The position numbers were made by a program, and so were the translations under genes. The notes under the pieces were generated by a model. The model saw only the letters and a list, made by a program, of their open reading frames with translations, made no database searches and had not been told where the DNA came from. Below, piece after piece: positions 1-6,601 of a stretch of 7,679 bases of DNA. The stretch spans positions 1 to 7,679 of the forward strand of contig CAIXQV010001159.1 in assembly GCA_903921605.1 (NCBI GenBank), written 5' to 3'. The DNA is from an uncultured Planctomycetaceae bacterium. GTDB lineage: Bacteria; Planctomycetota; Planctomycetia; Planctomycetales; Planctomycetaceae. How positions within the stretch are numbered: position 1 is the stretch's first letter; each line of letters begins with the position of its first letter.

Positions 1-652
1 ACAAACAACGGTTTCGTCTTGTTTCGTTTCGCAAAGTCAATTACGAAATCGTTGAACATAATCGGGCCGTAGTCTTCCGGAGTGGTCGGTACGTACTCAC
101 CGTTTCGAATCAGGCTGGGATGCCAGAAACGACTGGCCTTTCCGCCATTTTCCTTCCCAGGATGTTTCACGCCTTCCGGCAAATTATGATCGTAAGCCCA
201 CATCAGATATTCATCGAACCCTGTGTCTCGCACGAGCGTCGGGAGCTTTCCACTGAGCTGCCACTTGCCCGCCTGTGCCGTCACGTATCCTCGTGATTTC
301 ATCAGATCGGCATGAGTAAATGATTGCCAATGTCGGCCTTTGGAGAATCGCCTGGTGGCTTGAACGCTGGATCCTGCATGCCCAGAAATCCGTTACGAAA
401 ACCATACTGGCCAGTCATCAGGCAGACTCGAGTCGGAGTACACAGTGGCATTGCGTAAAACGTTTCGAAACGTGTTCCTTCTGCTGCCATGCGATCCAAA
501 TTTGGAGTTTGATGCCTCTTGCTGCCGTAGCAAGACAGTTCCTTCGCGCCCAGATCATCAGCGAGGATCAAAATTACATTTGGAGTAGTCTCTGCTCCCA
601 CAACCTGTGCGCATTGCATAGCTGCGATGATTGTCAGAATGATGTGTTTCAT
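1..652 (-). pseudogene. Secreted sulfatase (arylsulfatase family), 5' part, frameshifted and cut by the window edge
   Basis: Sulfatases of the alkaline-phosphatase superfamily hydrolyse sulfate esters, in planctomycetes often on algal polysaccharides. The first frame (ATG at 652) gives a likely signal peptide (hydrophobic stretch residues 4-19, cleavage near VGA-ET), then the metal-binding pair in LADDLG (D32, D33) and the C-x-P-x-R signature LCTPTRVCLMTG, with C71 the residue expected to become formylglycine and R75. This frame stops at 302-304 after a nonsense tail, LLMPI. From about 317 the next frame continues the same protein without a stop to base 1: THADLMKSRGYVTAQAGKWQ, then GFDEYLMWAYDHNLPEG. 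One base is missing relative to an intact gene, so this is either a pseudogene or a sequencing error. An AAGG Shine-Dalgarno sits 6 nt before the ATG. The 3' part, with the remaining metal and substrate residues, lies outside the window. Family assignment is very secure; substrate is unknown. Confidence 0.88.
315..322 (-). other. Frameshift site in the sulfatase gene (one base missing)
   Basis: On the minus strand the codons read aat cat tta ctc atg ccg atc tga, ending the protein early. Reading act cat gcc gat ctg atg from 317 restores the expected sulfatase sequence, so an intact gene would need one extra base, for example cat tta act cat. No homopolymer run or classical slippery heptamer is present, so programmed frameshifting is not suggested. 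The sequence cannot separate a real mutation from an assembly error. Confidence 0.8.
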
Positions 653-796
653 AATGAGCCTTTTCGAGTGACTTGAGCTTGTTGAGCACAGGATACCAGC
701 CGTCGACTCCTGTTTCCTTTGACTTGCAAATCACTGTCTGCGGTCATTAAGAGGGCTGACACGTATCTATTGAACATTTCTGGAGTTTCCGCAACG
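653..796. other. Divergent intergenic region between the sulfatase and DUF3293 genes
   Basis: This 144-bp region must carry the promoters of both divergent genes. A -35-like TTGACT occurs at 719-724 on the plus strand, but no good -10 box lies at 16-18 bp from it; the nearest AT-rich hexamer, TCATTA at 744-749, is a poor match at 19 bp. No inverted repeat that would suggest a regulator site was recognised. Confidence 0.35.
659..662 (-). promoter_or_regulatory. Ribosome binding site of the sulfatase gene
   Basis: The minus strand reads AAGG followed by a 6-nt spacer (ctcatt) and the ATG at 652. This supports the chosen start, which also gives a proper signal peptide. Confidence 0.55.
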
Positions 797-1192
797 ATGA
801 TCGGCATGTATCCCGAATATTTTGAAACTCACTTTGATCCCGCCGGTTACGATGGTTCATGGCCGCGTCAATTTGCGATTATCACGGGCTACGCCACAAC
901 AGGTGAAAATTGGACATCGGAAGCCAATGCGAGGGCGGACCTTGAGTTACAGACCGAGTTGCTGCGGCGAGGCGTCTGGATTCAACGCGTCACCGGATTC
1001 TCACCTCGGACCGGGCATACAGAACCCGGATGGGCTGTGGAGTTGTCTTTTTCAGACGCATGCGATCTCGGGTGCCAGTTCCGACAGGACGCCCTTTATT
1101 TTGTTCGGGGAGACCAACTTTTTGTTTCACACTGCGATTCGCGGCGAGAGGAAATACTCGTTGGCTCATTTCGCGAACGTTTGCGTTACTAA
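797..1192 (+). CDS. DUF3293 domain-containing protein
   Basis: A protein of about 131 residues that matches the DUF3293 pattern over nearly its whole length: PEYFETHF near the start, then QFAIITGYATTGE, a run of acidic and basic helix (NARADLELQTELLRR), the core TGFSPRTGHTEPGWAVELSF, then FRQDALYFVRGDQLFVSHC and a C-terminal EEILVGSFRERL. The family has no established function; no signal peptide or membrane segment is visible, so it is probably cytoplasmic. The start is uncertain. The frame is open from a TTG at 719, but the residues before 797 look unlike the family. ATG 797 has GGAG at 782-785 (11-nt spacing), and ATG 806 is also possible. The gene stands alone on the plus strand, divergent from the sulfatase and convergent with the 79-residue gene, 19 bp from its stop codon. 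Confidence 0.78.
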   Translation: MIGMYPEYFETHFDPAGYDGSWPRQFAIITGYATTGENWTSEANARADLELQTELLRRGVWIQRVTGFSPRTGHTEPGWAVELSFSDACDLGCQFRQDALYFVRGDQLFVSHCDSRREEILVGSFRERLRY

Positions 1193-1211
1193 ACTTTTCG
1201 CAACGCTGTTT

Positions 1212-1451
1212 TTATCTGGCGTCGTCACCTTGCGACCCATGGTTAAGGGAGCCAATGACGAAGGAGCGAGTCAGCGTTTGCGAAGCTTCCGGACCAGCAG
1301 CAACCGATATCCTGGACAGTAGACGCAGGGATTCGAGTTCACGACATGCCTTGCTGAGTTCGGCGCAAAGTGTCAGTCTTCGCAGCAGGGCGTGAGCACT
1401 CATGTCGACCGACATGCCTCTGCTTAGTGACTTGCCAGGGTCATGATTCAT
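1212..1451 (-). CDS. Small hypothetical protein paired with the nucleotidyltransferase
   Basis: A 79-residue product with no recognised domain. Its ATG overlaps the nucleotidyltransferase stop in an ATGA arrangement, which argues for translational coupling and for the gene being real. The N-terminal half (SRGMSVDMSAHALLRRLTL followed by CAELSKACRELESLR) is predicted mainly helical. It resembles, from memory, short proteins encoded beside AbiEii-like nucleotidyltransferases in planctomycetes, which carry a similar M-S-x-D-M-S-x-x-A-x-x-x-R-L opening. The second half, rich in Ser, Gly and Thr, looks unstructured and is not familiar. Alternative starts are the internal Met codons at residues 13 and 17. 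It is too short, and lacks the R-x4-6-H motif, to be a HEPN partner. Whether it binds the nucleotidyltransferase is inference only. Confidence 0.5.
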   Translation of the reverse strand: MNHDPGKSLSRGMSVDMSAHALLRRLTLCAELSKACRELESLRLLSRISVAAGPEASQTLTRSFVIGSLNHGSQGDDAR

Positions 1452-1918
1452 GGTTTCTCTTCAAGCAATCCCAGTTCTTCCAGATCTGCGAGGTCACGCA
1501 AGCGTCCAGCCAGTTGCTTCATCTTAGCAAGCCCTGTTCTTGAAACGACACAGATTTTTCGATCCGGCAGATGAAGTACCTCTTTTGAGGCCCAGACATC
1601 GTGCAGAACCGGAGTTACGAGCAGCAGATCCAGTGTGAATAACTCGTTGTTGAGAATACGTGAAACACGAAAAACCTCTCGCGCCTGAGCTGTTCCGGAA
1701 GCAAATGGGATGATGCCAGATGGGATGATGTAACCAAGCGATTCGATAGCGGCCTTTGCGGGTTCGAGTGAGTTGCGGTCGATTAACAGGTCTATGTCTC
1801 GCGTCGCTCTCGGATAGCCGTGTAGAGCTACAGCAAGTCCCCCGCAAACCGCGTAGTCAATTCCAGCAGCCGTCAGACAGTCGACCAAAGAGAAAAGCTC
1901 ATTTGTCAGCTCAGACAT
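1448..1918 (-). CDS. Nucleotidyltransferase, AbiEii/MNT-like fold
   Basis: A 156-residue protein with the pol-beta-type nucleotidyltransferase core: GG at 26-27 in CGGLAVALHGYPRATRDIDL, the metal-binding acids D41 and D43 in RDIDLLI, and a probable third acid D97 in LFTLDLLLV. The C-terminal LAKMKQLAGRLRDLADLEEL (about 130-150) matches the helical end usual in these stand-alone enzymes. Such proteins transfer a nucleotide to a protein or RNA target, and some are toxins or antitoxins; the target here is unknown. The start at 1918 is preferred over an upstream start at 1954, since MSELTNELFSLVDCLTAAGI begins like the family and the longer form would sit mostly on pump codons. The start overlaps the pump stop by 8 nt (ATGTCTGA), with GTGAGG about 12 nt upstream inside the pump gene. 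It is followed by the 79-residue gene with a 4-nt overlap. Confidence 0.85.
   Translation of the reverse strand: MSELTNELFSLVDCLTAAGIDYAVCGGLAVALHGYPRATRDIDLLIDRNSLEPAKAAIESLGYIIPSGIIPFASGTAQAREVFRVSRILNNELFTLDLLLVTPVLHDVWASKEVLHLPDRKICVVSRTGLAKMKQLAGRLRDLADLEELGLLEEKP
1705..1730 (-). repeat. Short tandem repeat inside the nucleotidyltransferase gene
   Basis: The 11-bp word atgggatgatg (plus strand) occurs at 1705-1715 and again at 1720-1730, a 15-bp period that keeps the reading frame and encodes IIPSG followed by IIPFA. It may be a five-codon duplication, but related proteins, as I recall them, also have a G-x-x-x-P-x-G-x-x-P-F pattern here, so chance is likely. Confidence 0.4.
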
Positions 1919-4900
1919 CGTCGGGCTTTGCCTCACCAAAGAGAAGACTGCCAAGCCGCTCCAGCACGAAGTAGAACACAGGAGTCAGAAAGACTCCGAA
2001 GATTGTGACACCCAGCATACCGGAGAATACAGCAATCCCCAGTGTTCTACGCATCTCGGCCCCTGCCCCATCCGCGATGGCCAATGGAACGACACCCAGA
2101 ATAAAGGCGAACGACGTCATCAGAATCGGACGAAGTCGCATCCGACAGGCCTCTACGGTAGCATCGAATGCTGTCGCGCCAGCCTCGCGTTTTTCCTTGG
2201 CAAACTCGACGATCAGAATCGCATTCTTGCTGGCCAGACCTACAAGTACGACGAGACCGGTCTGTACAAAGATGTTGATGTCCAGATGAGCCCACGCGAC
2301 ACCGATCACCGAGCACAGCAGACACATTGGCACGACAAGAATAACGGCGAACGGCAATCTGAGACTTTCATATTGCGCGGCCAAAAGCAGATACACCAGG
2401 ACAACGGCCAGAGCGAACACGACTATCGCCGTGTTGCCAGCTCGAATCTGTAACAGTGTCAGCTCAGTCCATAAAGAGGTCATCCCTGGCGGTAGTTCTG
2501 TGGCGGCCAGATTGTCGACCGTGGAAATCATCTGCCCGGAACTCACACCGGGCAACGTACCTCCGTTAATCGTCGCTGCGACAACTCCGTTATAGCGAGT
2601 GATCAAACCTGGACCTGCGATGTCGCGGACCTCGGCGATGCTGGCCAGCGGAACCATGTCTCGCATCAGGTTTCGCACTTTGAGCTTCCGCACGTCGTCC
2701 GCAGTTAATCGAAACGCAGGATCGGCTTGAAGATTGACCTGCCAGGTGCGGCCAAAGCGATTGAAATCGTTGGCATAGAAGCCGCCAAGATAGACCTGAA
2801 GAGTCAGGAAGACATCGTTTAGTGGAACGCCCAGTGACTTACACTTTTCTCGATCGACCTCAACAAACATCTGAGGAGTATTCGCACGGAAGGCATTGAA
2901 GAGACCGGCCAGCCCGGGACGTTGATTTCCCTGAGCGGCAAATGTGTCGGCCGCATCCTGTAGTTCACCGAAGCCGGTACCGGATCGATCCTGAATCATC
3001 ACTTTGAAACCGCCGGCATTGCCGAGACCATCAACAGCCGGTGGTCCAAACACGGCGACAGCGGCATCCTGAATACTTTGAAACGCGGCTGCTCGCAGTT
3101 GCTGAGCGATCACGTCAGAGTTAAGTTCGGGACCGCGTTCTTCGAACTCATCCAAAATCACAAACATCGAACCAAAGTTTGAACCGGTTGCATTCTGCAC
3201 AATGGACTGCCCCGGGATCGAAATCACGTGGCCAACGCCTTTGATACCCGGATGCTTCGTTTTGTCACTTTCATCACCCCGCGCGATGCGATCGATTTCC
3301 TTCATTACGGCGTTGGTGCGTTCCAGCGAAGCCGCATCGGGAAGCTGCACATTGACCAGCAGGTAGCCTTTGTCCTGAGCCGGGACGAATCCGGTCGGAA
3401 CATGCGTAAAGCTGTAGTAGGTCGCGTAGAGCAGTCCGCCGTAAACACAGAGAACAATCACGGACAAACGCAAAAGCCAGCCGACGGACCATGCATAGCC
3501 ACTGGAAGTTTTGTCAAAGAACTTGTTGAACAGCTTGAAGAACCAGCCGAGCACACCGTTCAGAAGTCGAGTCAGGATGTCTTTCTGCTCGGCTTTTGGA
3601 CGCAGCAACAAGGCTGCCAGAGCCGGACTGAGCGTCAGAGAGTTCACGGCTGAAAAGACCGTGGATACGGCAATGGTGACGGCGAACTGTCGAAAGAACT
3701 GGCCTGTAATCCCGGTGATAAAAGCACACGGAATAAAGACGGCCATCAGGACGAGTGAGATTGCGATGACCGGAACGGCGACTTCATCCATGGCTTTTCT
3801 TGAAGCATCGCGAGGTGACATGCCGTGTTCCAAATGATGCTCCACGGCTTCGACAACCACGATGGCATCATCGACCACAATCCCGATCGCCAGTACCAGG
3901 CCCAGCAGCGAGAGGTTGTTCAGGCTGAAACCAAACCCCGCCATCAGAGCAAACGTGCCGATGATGGCTACTGGTACTGCAATCAACGGAATCAGAGTGG
4001 CTCGCCAGGACTGCAGAAACAGGAGCACGACGATTCCCACCAGCACGATCGCATCACGCAAGGCTTTGAAAACTTCGTGAATTGATTCATCGATAAATGG
4101 AGTTGTGTCGTAGACGATGCCATAGTCCACGCCGTCCGGAAATGAGAGCTTCAGTTGTTCCATGCGTTCGCGGATTTTGTCGGCCGTAGCCAGAGCGTTT
4201 GATCCGGGTTGTTGGTAGATCGAAAGACCAACGGACGGCTTTCCATCCAGATAACATAATGTGTCCTGGTTTTTCGCCCCGAGTTGAATCCCGCCAAGTT
4301 GTGCGCCTGATGAGTCCATGCGTTGTTCACTGATCAGATCGCGTAAACGAACGATCTCACCCTCAAAGCCGGACCGCACGATAATCTCGCCGAACTGCTT
4401 CTGATCCTGGAGTCGTCCCAGTGTGCTGAGTGTGTACTGGAATGCCTGACCATTGGGGACTGGCGGACGACCCAAAGAGCCTGCGGCCACCTGAACGTTC
4501 TGTTCTTTCAATGAACTCACAACGTCGGCGGCTGTGAGGCCGCGAGCCGCAATCTTTTCCGGATCGAGCCAGATGCGCATGCTGTAGTCCTGTTGACCGA
4601 ACATGCTGATGTCACCGACACCAGATAACTGAGCTAACTCATCGCGAAGATTGATGGTTGCATAATTGCTCAGCTTGAGCTGGTCATAGGAGTCGTCCGG
4701 AGAGAATAGATTGACGACGAGGAGAATACTGGGGGATCGCTTTTTGACGCTGACGCCCGTCTGTTTGACAACATCGGGCAGAGACGGCAACGCGAGGTTT
4801 ACGCGGTTCTGTACCAGAACCTGGGCCATATCAAGGTTGACCCCAACATCGAATGTGACAGTCAGGCTGTATTGACCATCATTCGTGCATTGCGACGACA

Positions 4901-5141
4901 TGTAGAGCATGTTTTCCACGCCCGTGACCTGCTGTTCGATCGGCGAGGCGACCGTGTCTGCAACAACGCTCGCATTTGCACCCGGATAGGCGCAAGTGAC
5001 CTGCACTGTTGGCGGAGCGATTTCTGGATACTGCGCAATGGGCAACGTGGTGACAGCAATGGCTCCGGCAATCACGATGACAACCGAAAGCACTGCGGCA
5101 AAGATTGGTCGATCGATAAAGAATTTCGATAGAGCTGACAC
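1911..5141 (-). CDS. RND multidrug efflux pump, inner-membrane permease (HAE1 family, MexF/OqxB-like)
   Basis: A complete 1076-residue proton-driven exporter that forms trimers in the inner membrane and passes drugs, solvents or other amphiphiles to an adaptor and outer-membrane channel. It begins with the typical FFIDRPIFAAVLSV (TM1, about 12-30) and has two large periplasmic loops, about 31-360 and 577-900. TM2-TM6 span about 361-512, TM7 about 555-575, and TM8-TM12 about 902-1058. The proton relay is intact: D424 and D425 in GIVVDDAIVVVEAVE (TM4), K972 in LASKNAILIVEF (TM10) and T1009 in RPILMTSFAF (TM11). Segments such as GVENMLYMSSQ and the LSNYA region resemble MexF and OqxB more than AcrB. 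The start is GTG at 5141 with GAGG 6 nt upstream. The adaptor gene lies 119 bp upstream and the nucleotidyltransferase overlaps the 3' end by 8 nt. The substrate cannot be read from sequence. Confidence 0.97.
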   Translation of the reverse strand: MSALSKFFIDRPIFAAVLSVVIVIAGAIAVTTLPIAQYPEIAPPTVQVTCAYPGANASVVADTVASPIEQQVTGVENMLYMSSQCTNDGQYSLTVTFDVGVNLDMAQVLVQNRVNLALPSLPDVVKQTGVSVKKRSPSILLVVNLFSPDDSYDQLKLSNYATINLRDELAQLSGVGDISMFGQQDYSMRIWLDPEKIAARGLTAADVVSSLKEQNVQVAAGSLGRPPVPNGQAFQYTLSTLGRLQDQKQFGEIIVRSGFEGEIVRLRDLISEQRMDSSGAQLGGIQLGAKNQDTLCYLDGKPSVGLSIYQQPGSNALATADKIRERMEQLKLSFPDGVDYGIVYDTTPFIDESIHEVFKALRDAIVLVGIVVLLFLQSWRATLIPLIAVPVAIIGTFALMAGFGFSLNNLSLLGLVLAIGIVVDDAIVVVEAVEHHLEHGMSPRDASRKAMDEVAVPVIAISLVLMAVFIPCAFITGITGQFFRQFAVTIAVSTVFSAVNSLTLSPALAALLLRPKAEQKDILTRLLNGVLGWFFKLFNKFFDKTSSGYAWSVGWLLRLSVIVLCVYGGLLYATYYSFTHVPTGFVPAQDKGYLLVNVQLPDAASLERTNAVMKEIDRIARGDESDKTKHPGIKGVGHVISIPGQSIVQNATGSNFGSMFVILDEFEERGPELNSDVIAQQLRAAAFQSIQDAAVAVFGPPAVDGLGNAGGFKVMIQDRSGTGFGELQDAADTFAAQGNQRPGLAGLFNAFRANTPQMFVEVDREKCKSLGVPLNDVFLTLQVYLGGFYANDFNRFGRTWQVNLQADPAFRLTADDVRKLKVRNLMRDMVPLASIAEVRDIAGPGLITRYNGVVAATINGGTLPGVSSGQMISTVDNLAATELPPGMTSLWTELTLLQIRAGNTAIVVFALAVVLVYLLLAAQYESLRLPFAVILVVPMCLLCSVIGVAWAHLDINIFVQTGLVVLVGLASKNAILIVEFAKEKREAGATAFDATVEACRMRLRPILMTSFAFILGVVPLAIADGAGAEMRRTLGIAVFSGMLGVTIFGVFLTPVFYFVLERLGSLLFGEAKPDDV

Positions 5142-5260
5142 GTCAGACCTCGAGCAAGAATTGATGGTCCGGGAAGCGGCGTCCTATTACAGGCGATCCA
5201 GTCACGTTTCGGATCCCCGCGATTGCAGTCGCCTGCGGCTTGCCATTAAACGAATTGGAT
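5142..5260 (-). other. Gap between adaptor and pump genes
   Basis: Apart from the pump ribosome binding site, this 119-bp spacer shows only weak dyads, such as GCGA with TCGC around a 6-nt loop near 5219-5232. There is no T-run after any stem and no convincing promoter, so read-through from the adaptor to the pump is the simplest view. Confidence 0.4.
5148..5151 (-). promoter_or_regulatory. Ribosome binding site supporting the GTG start of the RND pump
   Basis: The minus strand reads GAGG, a 6-nt spacer (tctgac), then GTG TCA GCT. The strong site, and the immediate start of the conserved N terminus, fix the GTG at 5141 as the start. Confidence 0.65.
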
Positions 5261-6481
5261 TTACTGATCAGTGGCTTTGGCGGCGACTTCGATGCCAGAG
5301 CGAACTCGCTGGATTCCTCGCACGACGATCTGTTCGTCGGCCTGAAGTGGTCGAGATTCAGATTCGCCGGATGCCTTGACTGACACAATCTCACGCATGT
5401 CACCGTCAAGCAGTCCCACTTCGGCATTGAGACGAACGGCCTTTTTGTCTTTGTTCACGACAAACAGAAACCGACTTCCCTGATCAGAGCCCAGAGCCGC
5501 CTCTGGAACCAACATCGCTGAACGTGGTTTGCCGATTGGGATTCGGATTCGTGTGAACATACCGGCCGTCAGAACTCGCCCTCCCGTTTCGGGTTTAGGG
5601 TTTGGCACATCCGCTTTGATCAATATTGTTCCGGTGCGTGAATCCACCTGATTGTTGATGAAGCGAACGACGCCTTTCAATGGATACTGGTTTTGATGGA
5701 TGGGCAGTCCGAGTTCGACAGAGATCGAGTTCTCTGCCGGCACTTCCAGCTTGCCATCGCGAATCGCCTGTTGCAGCCGCACCAGAGTATTTTCATCCAT
5801 ATCAAACAAGACCGTAACCGGATCAACGGCGACGATTGTTGTCAGCAGTGTCGAATTGAAAGCTCCAGACGGCCCGCCGGTGACGAGATTGCCTTCGTCC
5901 ATCATGCGATCGCCGATCTTTCCGGAGATTGGCGCCTTCAACTGACAGTAACCAAGATTGATCTCAGCCGTCTTCTTCGCTGCCTTGGCCACATCAACGG
6001 CCGCAGCCGCCTCGGCTGCATCACCGATTGCTGTTTGAAGTTCTTCTTCCGTCGAGGCCCCTTTGGCTCGAGCTGCTTCGATTCGCTTCAGTGAGCCCTG
6101 AAGCTTCGTGTGACGAGCCTCTGCCTGGGCCAGATCCGCCGTTGCACTAGCCAGATCGGTTTCAAACGGTTGCGGATCGATCTCGACGAGCAGGTCGTCT
6201 TTCTGGACTTCTGTTCCGGGCTGAAAATGGAGTTTGACCAGGTGTCCGCTGGTTCTGGCACGCAGCTCAATTTTCTCTTTCGGCTCGATTCGCCCTGTGA
6301 AGTATTCGTAGTCCACCAGTTCGCGACTTGCAGGAACGGAGACTGTCACTTCCGGAATCATCGGAGCCGGTGCGACAGCATCAGAGGCCCCACAGCCCAT
6401 CAGGCTGCTGGTTCCGATACAAGCGAACAGGGCCAAACAGAAGTAACGGCGAACGGTGAGCAGAAAGTCTTCAGAAGACAT
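5261..6481 (-). CDS. RND efflux periplasmic adaptor (membrane fusion protein), lipoprotein
   Basis: A 406-residue protein that would link the pump to an outer-membrane channel. The N terminus has basic residues RR at 11-12, a hydrophobic stretch and a lipobox SLMGC, with C30 the predicted lipidated cysteine. Order of domains: first half of the lipoyl barrel-sandwich (about 65-102, with RARTSGHLVKLHFQPGTEV), an alpha-helical hairpin rich in Ala and charged residues (about 105-176), second lipoyl half (CQLKAPISGKIGDRMMDEG, about 179-197), a beta-barrel (about 205-310, with NNQVDSRTGTILIKADVPNP) and a membrane-proximal domain to the end. It resembles AcrA/MexE adaptors. The start at 6481 is chosen over an upstream in-frame GTG at 6520, because GAGGGA lies 9 nt before it and the signal sequence then has normal length. 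The pump gene follows after 119 bp. No outer-membrane factor gene is nearby. Confidence 0.94.
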   Translation of the reverse strand: MSSEDFLLTVRRYFCLALFACIGTSSLMGCGASDAVAPAPMIPEVTVSVPASRELVDYEYFTGRIEPKEKIELRARTSGHLVKLHFQPGTEVQKDDLLVEIDPQPFETDLASATADLAQAEARHTKLQGSLKRIEAARAKGASTEEELQTAIGDAAEAAAAVDVAKAAKKTAEINLGYCQLKAPISGKIGDRMMDEGNLVTGGPSGAFNSTLLTTIVAVDPVTVLFDMDENTLVRLQQAIRDGKLEVPAENSISVELGLPIHQNQYPLKGVVRFINNQVDSRTGTILIKADVPNPKPETGGRVLTAGMFTRIRIPIGKPRSAMLVPEAALGSDQGSRFLFVVNKDKKAVRLNAEVGLLDGDMREIVSVKASGESESRPLQADEQIVVRGIQRVRSGIEVAAKATDQ

Positions 6482-6601
6482 CTTGCCAGGTCCCTCAAAG
6501 AGAAAATCCGTAAGTCCCACAAGGACGACGAAATCTCATCTTACCACCGACAAGAACTCCGCTGCGCCTCAACCTCAGATCAAAAACGAAATTCAATTCC
6601 C
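6482..6601 (-). other. Gap upstream of the efflux genes, possible promoter region
   Basis: This 120-bp spacer separates the oxidoreductase stop from the adaptor start. It holds the adaptor ribosome binding site. I saw no hairpin followed by a T-run, no operator-like palindrome and no properly spaced -35/-10 pair. It is the natural place for an efflux promoter if the operon is separate from the oxidoreductase gene. Confidence 0.35.
6491..6496 (-). promoter_or_regulatory. Ribosome binding site deciding the start of the RND adaptor
   Basis: The minus strand reads GAGGGA, then a 9-nt spacer (cctggcaag), then ATG at 6481. This favours ATG 6481 over the longer GTG-initiated form at 6520. Confidence 0.6.

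Noticed and set aside
302..340. Programmed ribosomal frameshifting in the sulfatase gene
   Set aside because: The shift point has no slippery heptamer of the X-XXY-YYZ type, no homopolymer run and no clear downstream stem, so a mutation or sequence error is simpler.
719..796. Longer DUF3293 protein starting at the TTG at 719
   Set aside because: There is no Shine-Dalgarno before 719, the extra 26 residues do not look like the family N terminus, and a -35-like TTGACT covers the same bases.
822..1395. Additional plus-strand frames at 822-1322 and 1030-1395
   Set aside because: They overlap the DUF3293 gene and the opposing small gene in other frames, are rich in Arg and Ser as shadow frames usually are, and show no domain.
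1212..1918. MNT/HEPN toxin-antitoxin pair
   Set aside because: The partner is only 79 residues and has no R-x4-6-H motif or HEPN-like helix bundle length. The nucleotidyltransferase fold alone does not make the pair a known toxin-antitoxin system.
3228..3653. A 141-residue plus-strand frame, and other frames inside the pump gene
   Set aside because: They lie antisense to a fully conserved RND coding sequence, so they are shadows.
5195..5218. Hairpin formed by gatcc and ggatc in the adaptor-pump gap as a terminator
   Set aside because: The stem is only 5 bp with an 11-nt loop and no T-run follows, so it cannot be supported as a terminator.
5143..5427. A 94-residue minus-strand frame covering the adaptor-pump gap
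   Set aside because: Most of it is an out-of-frame reading of the adaptor 3' end, its composition is not protein-like, and it has no recognisable domain.
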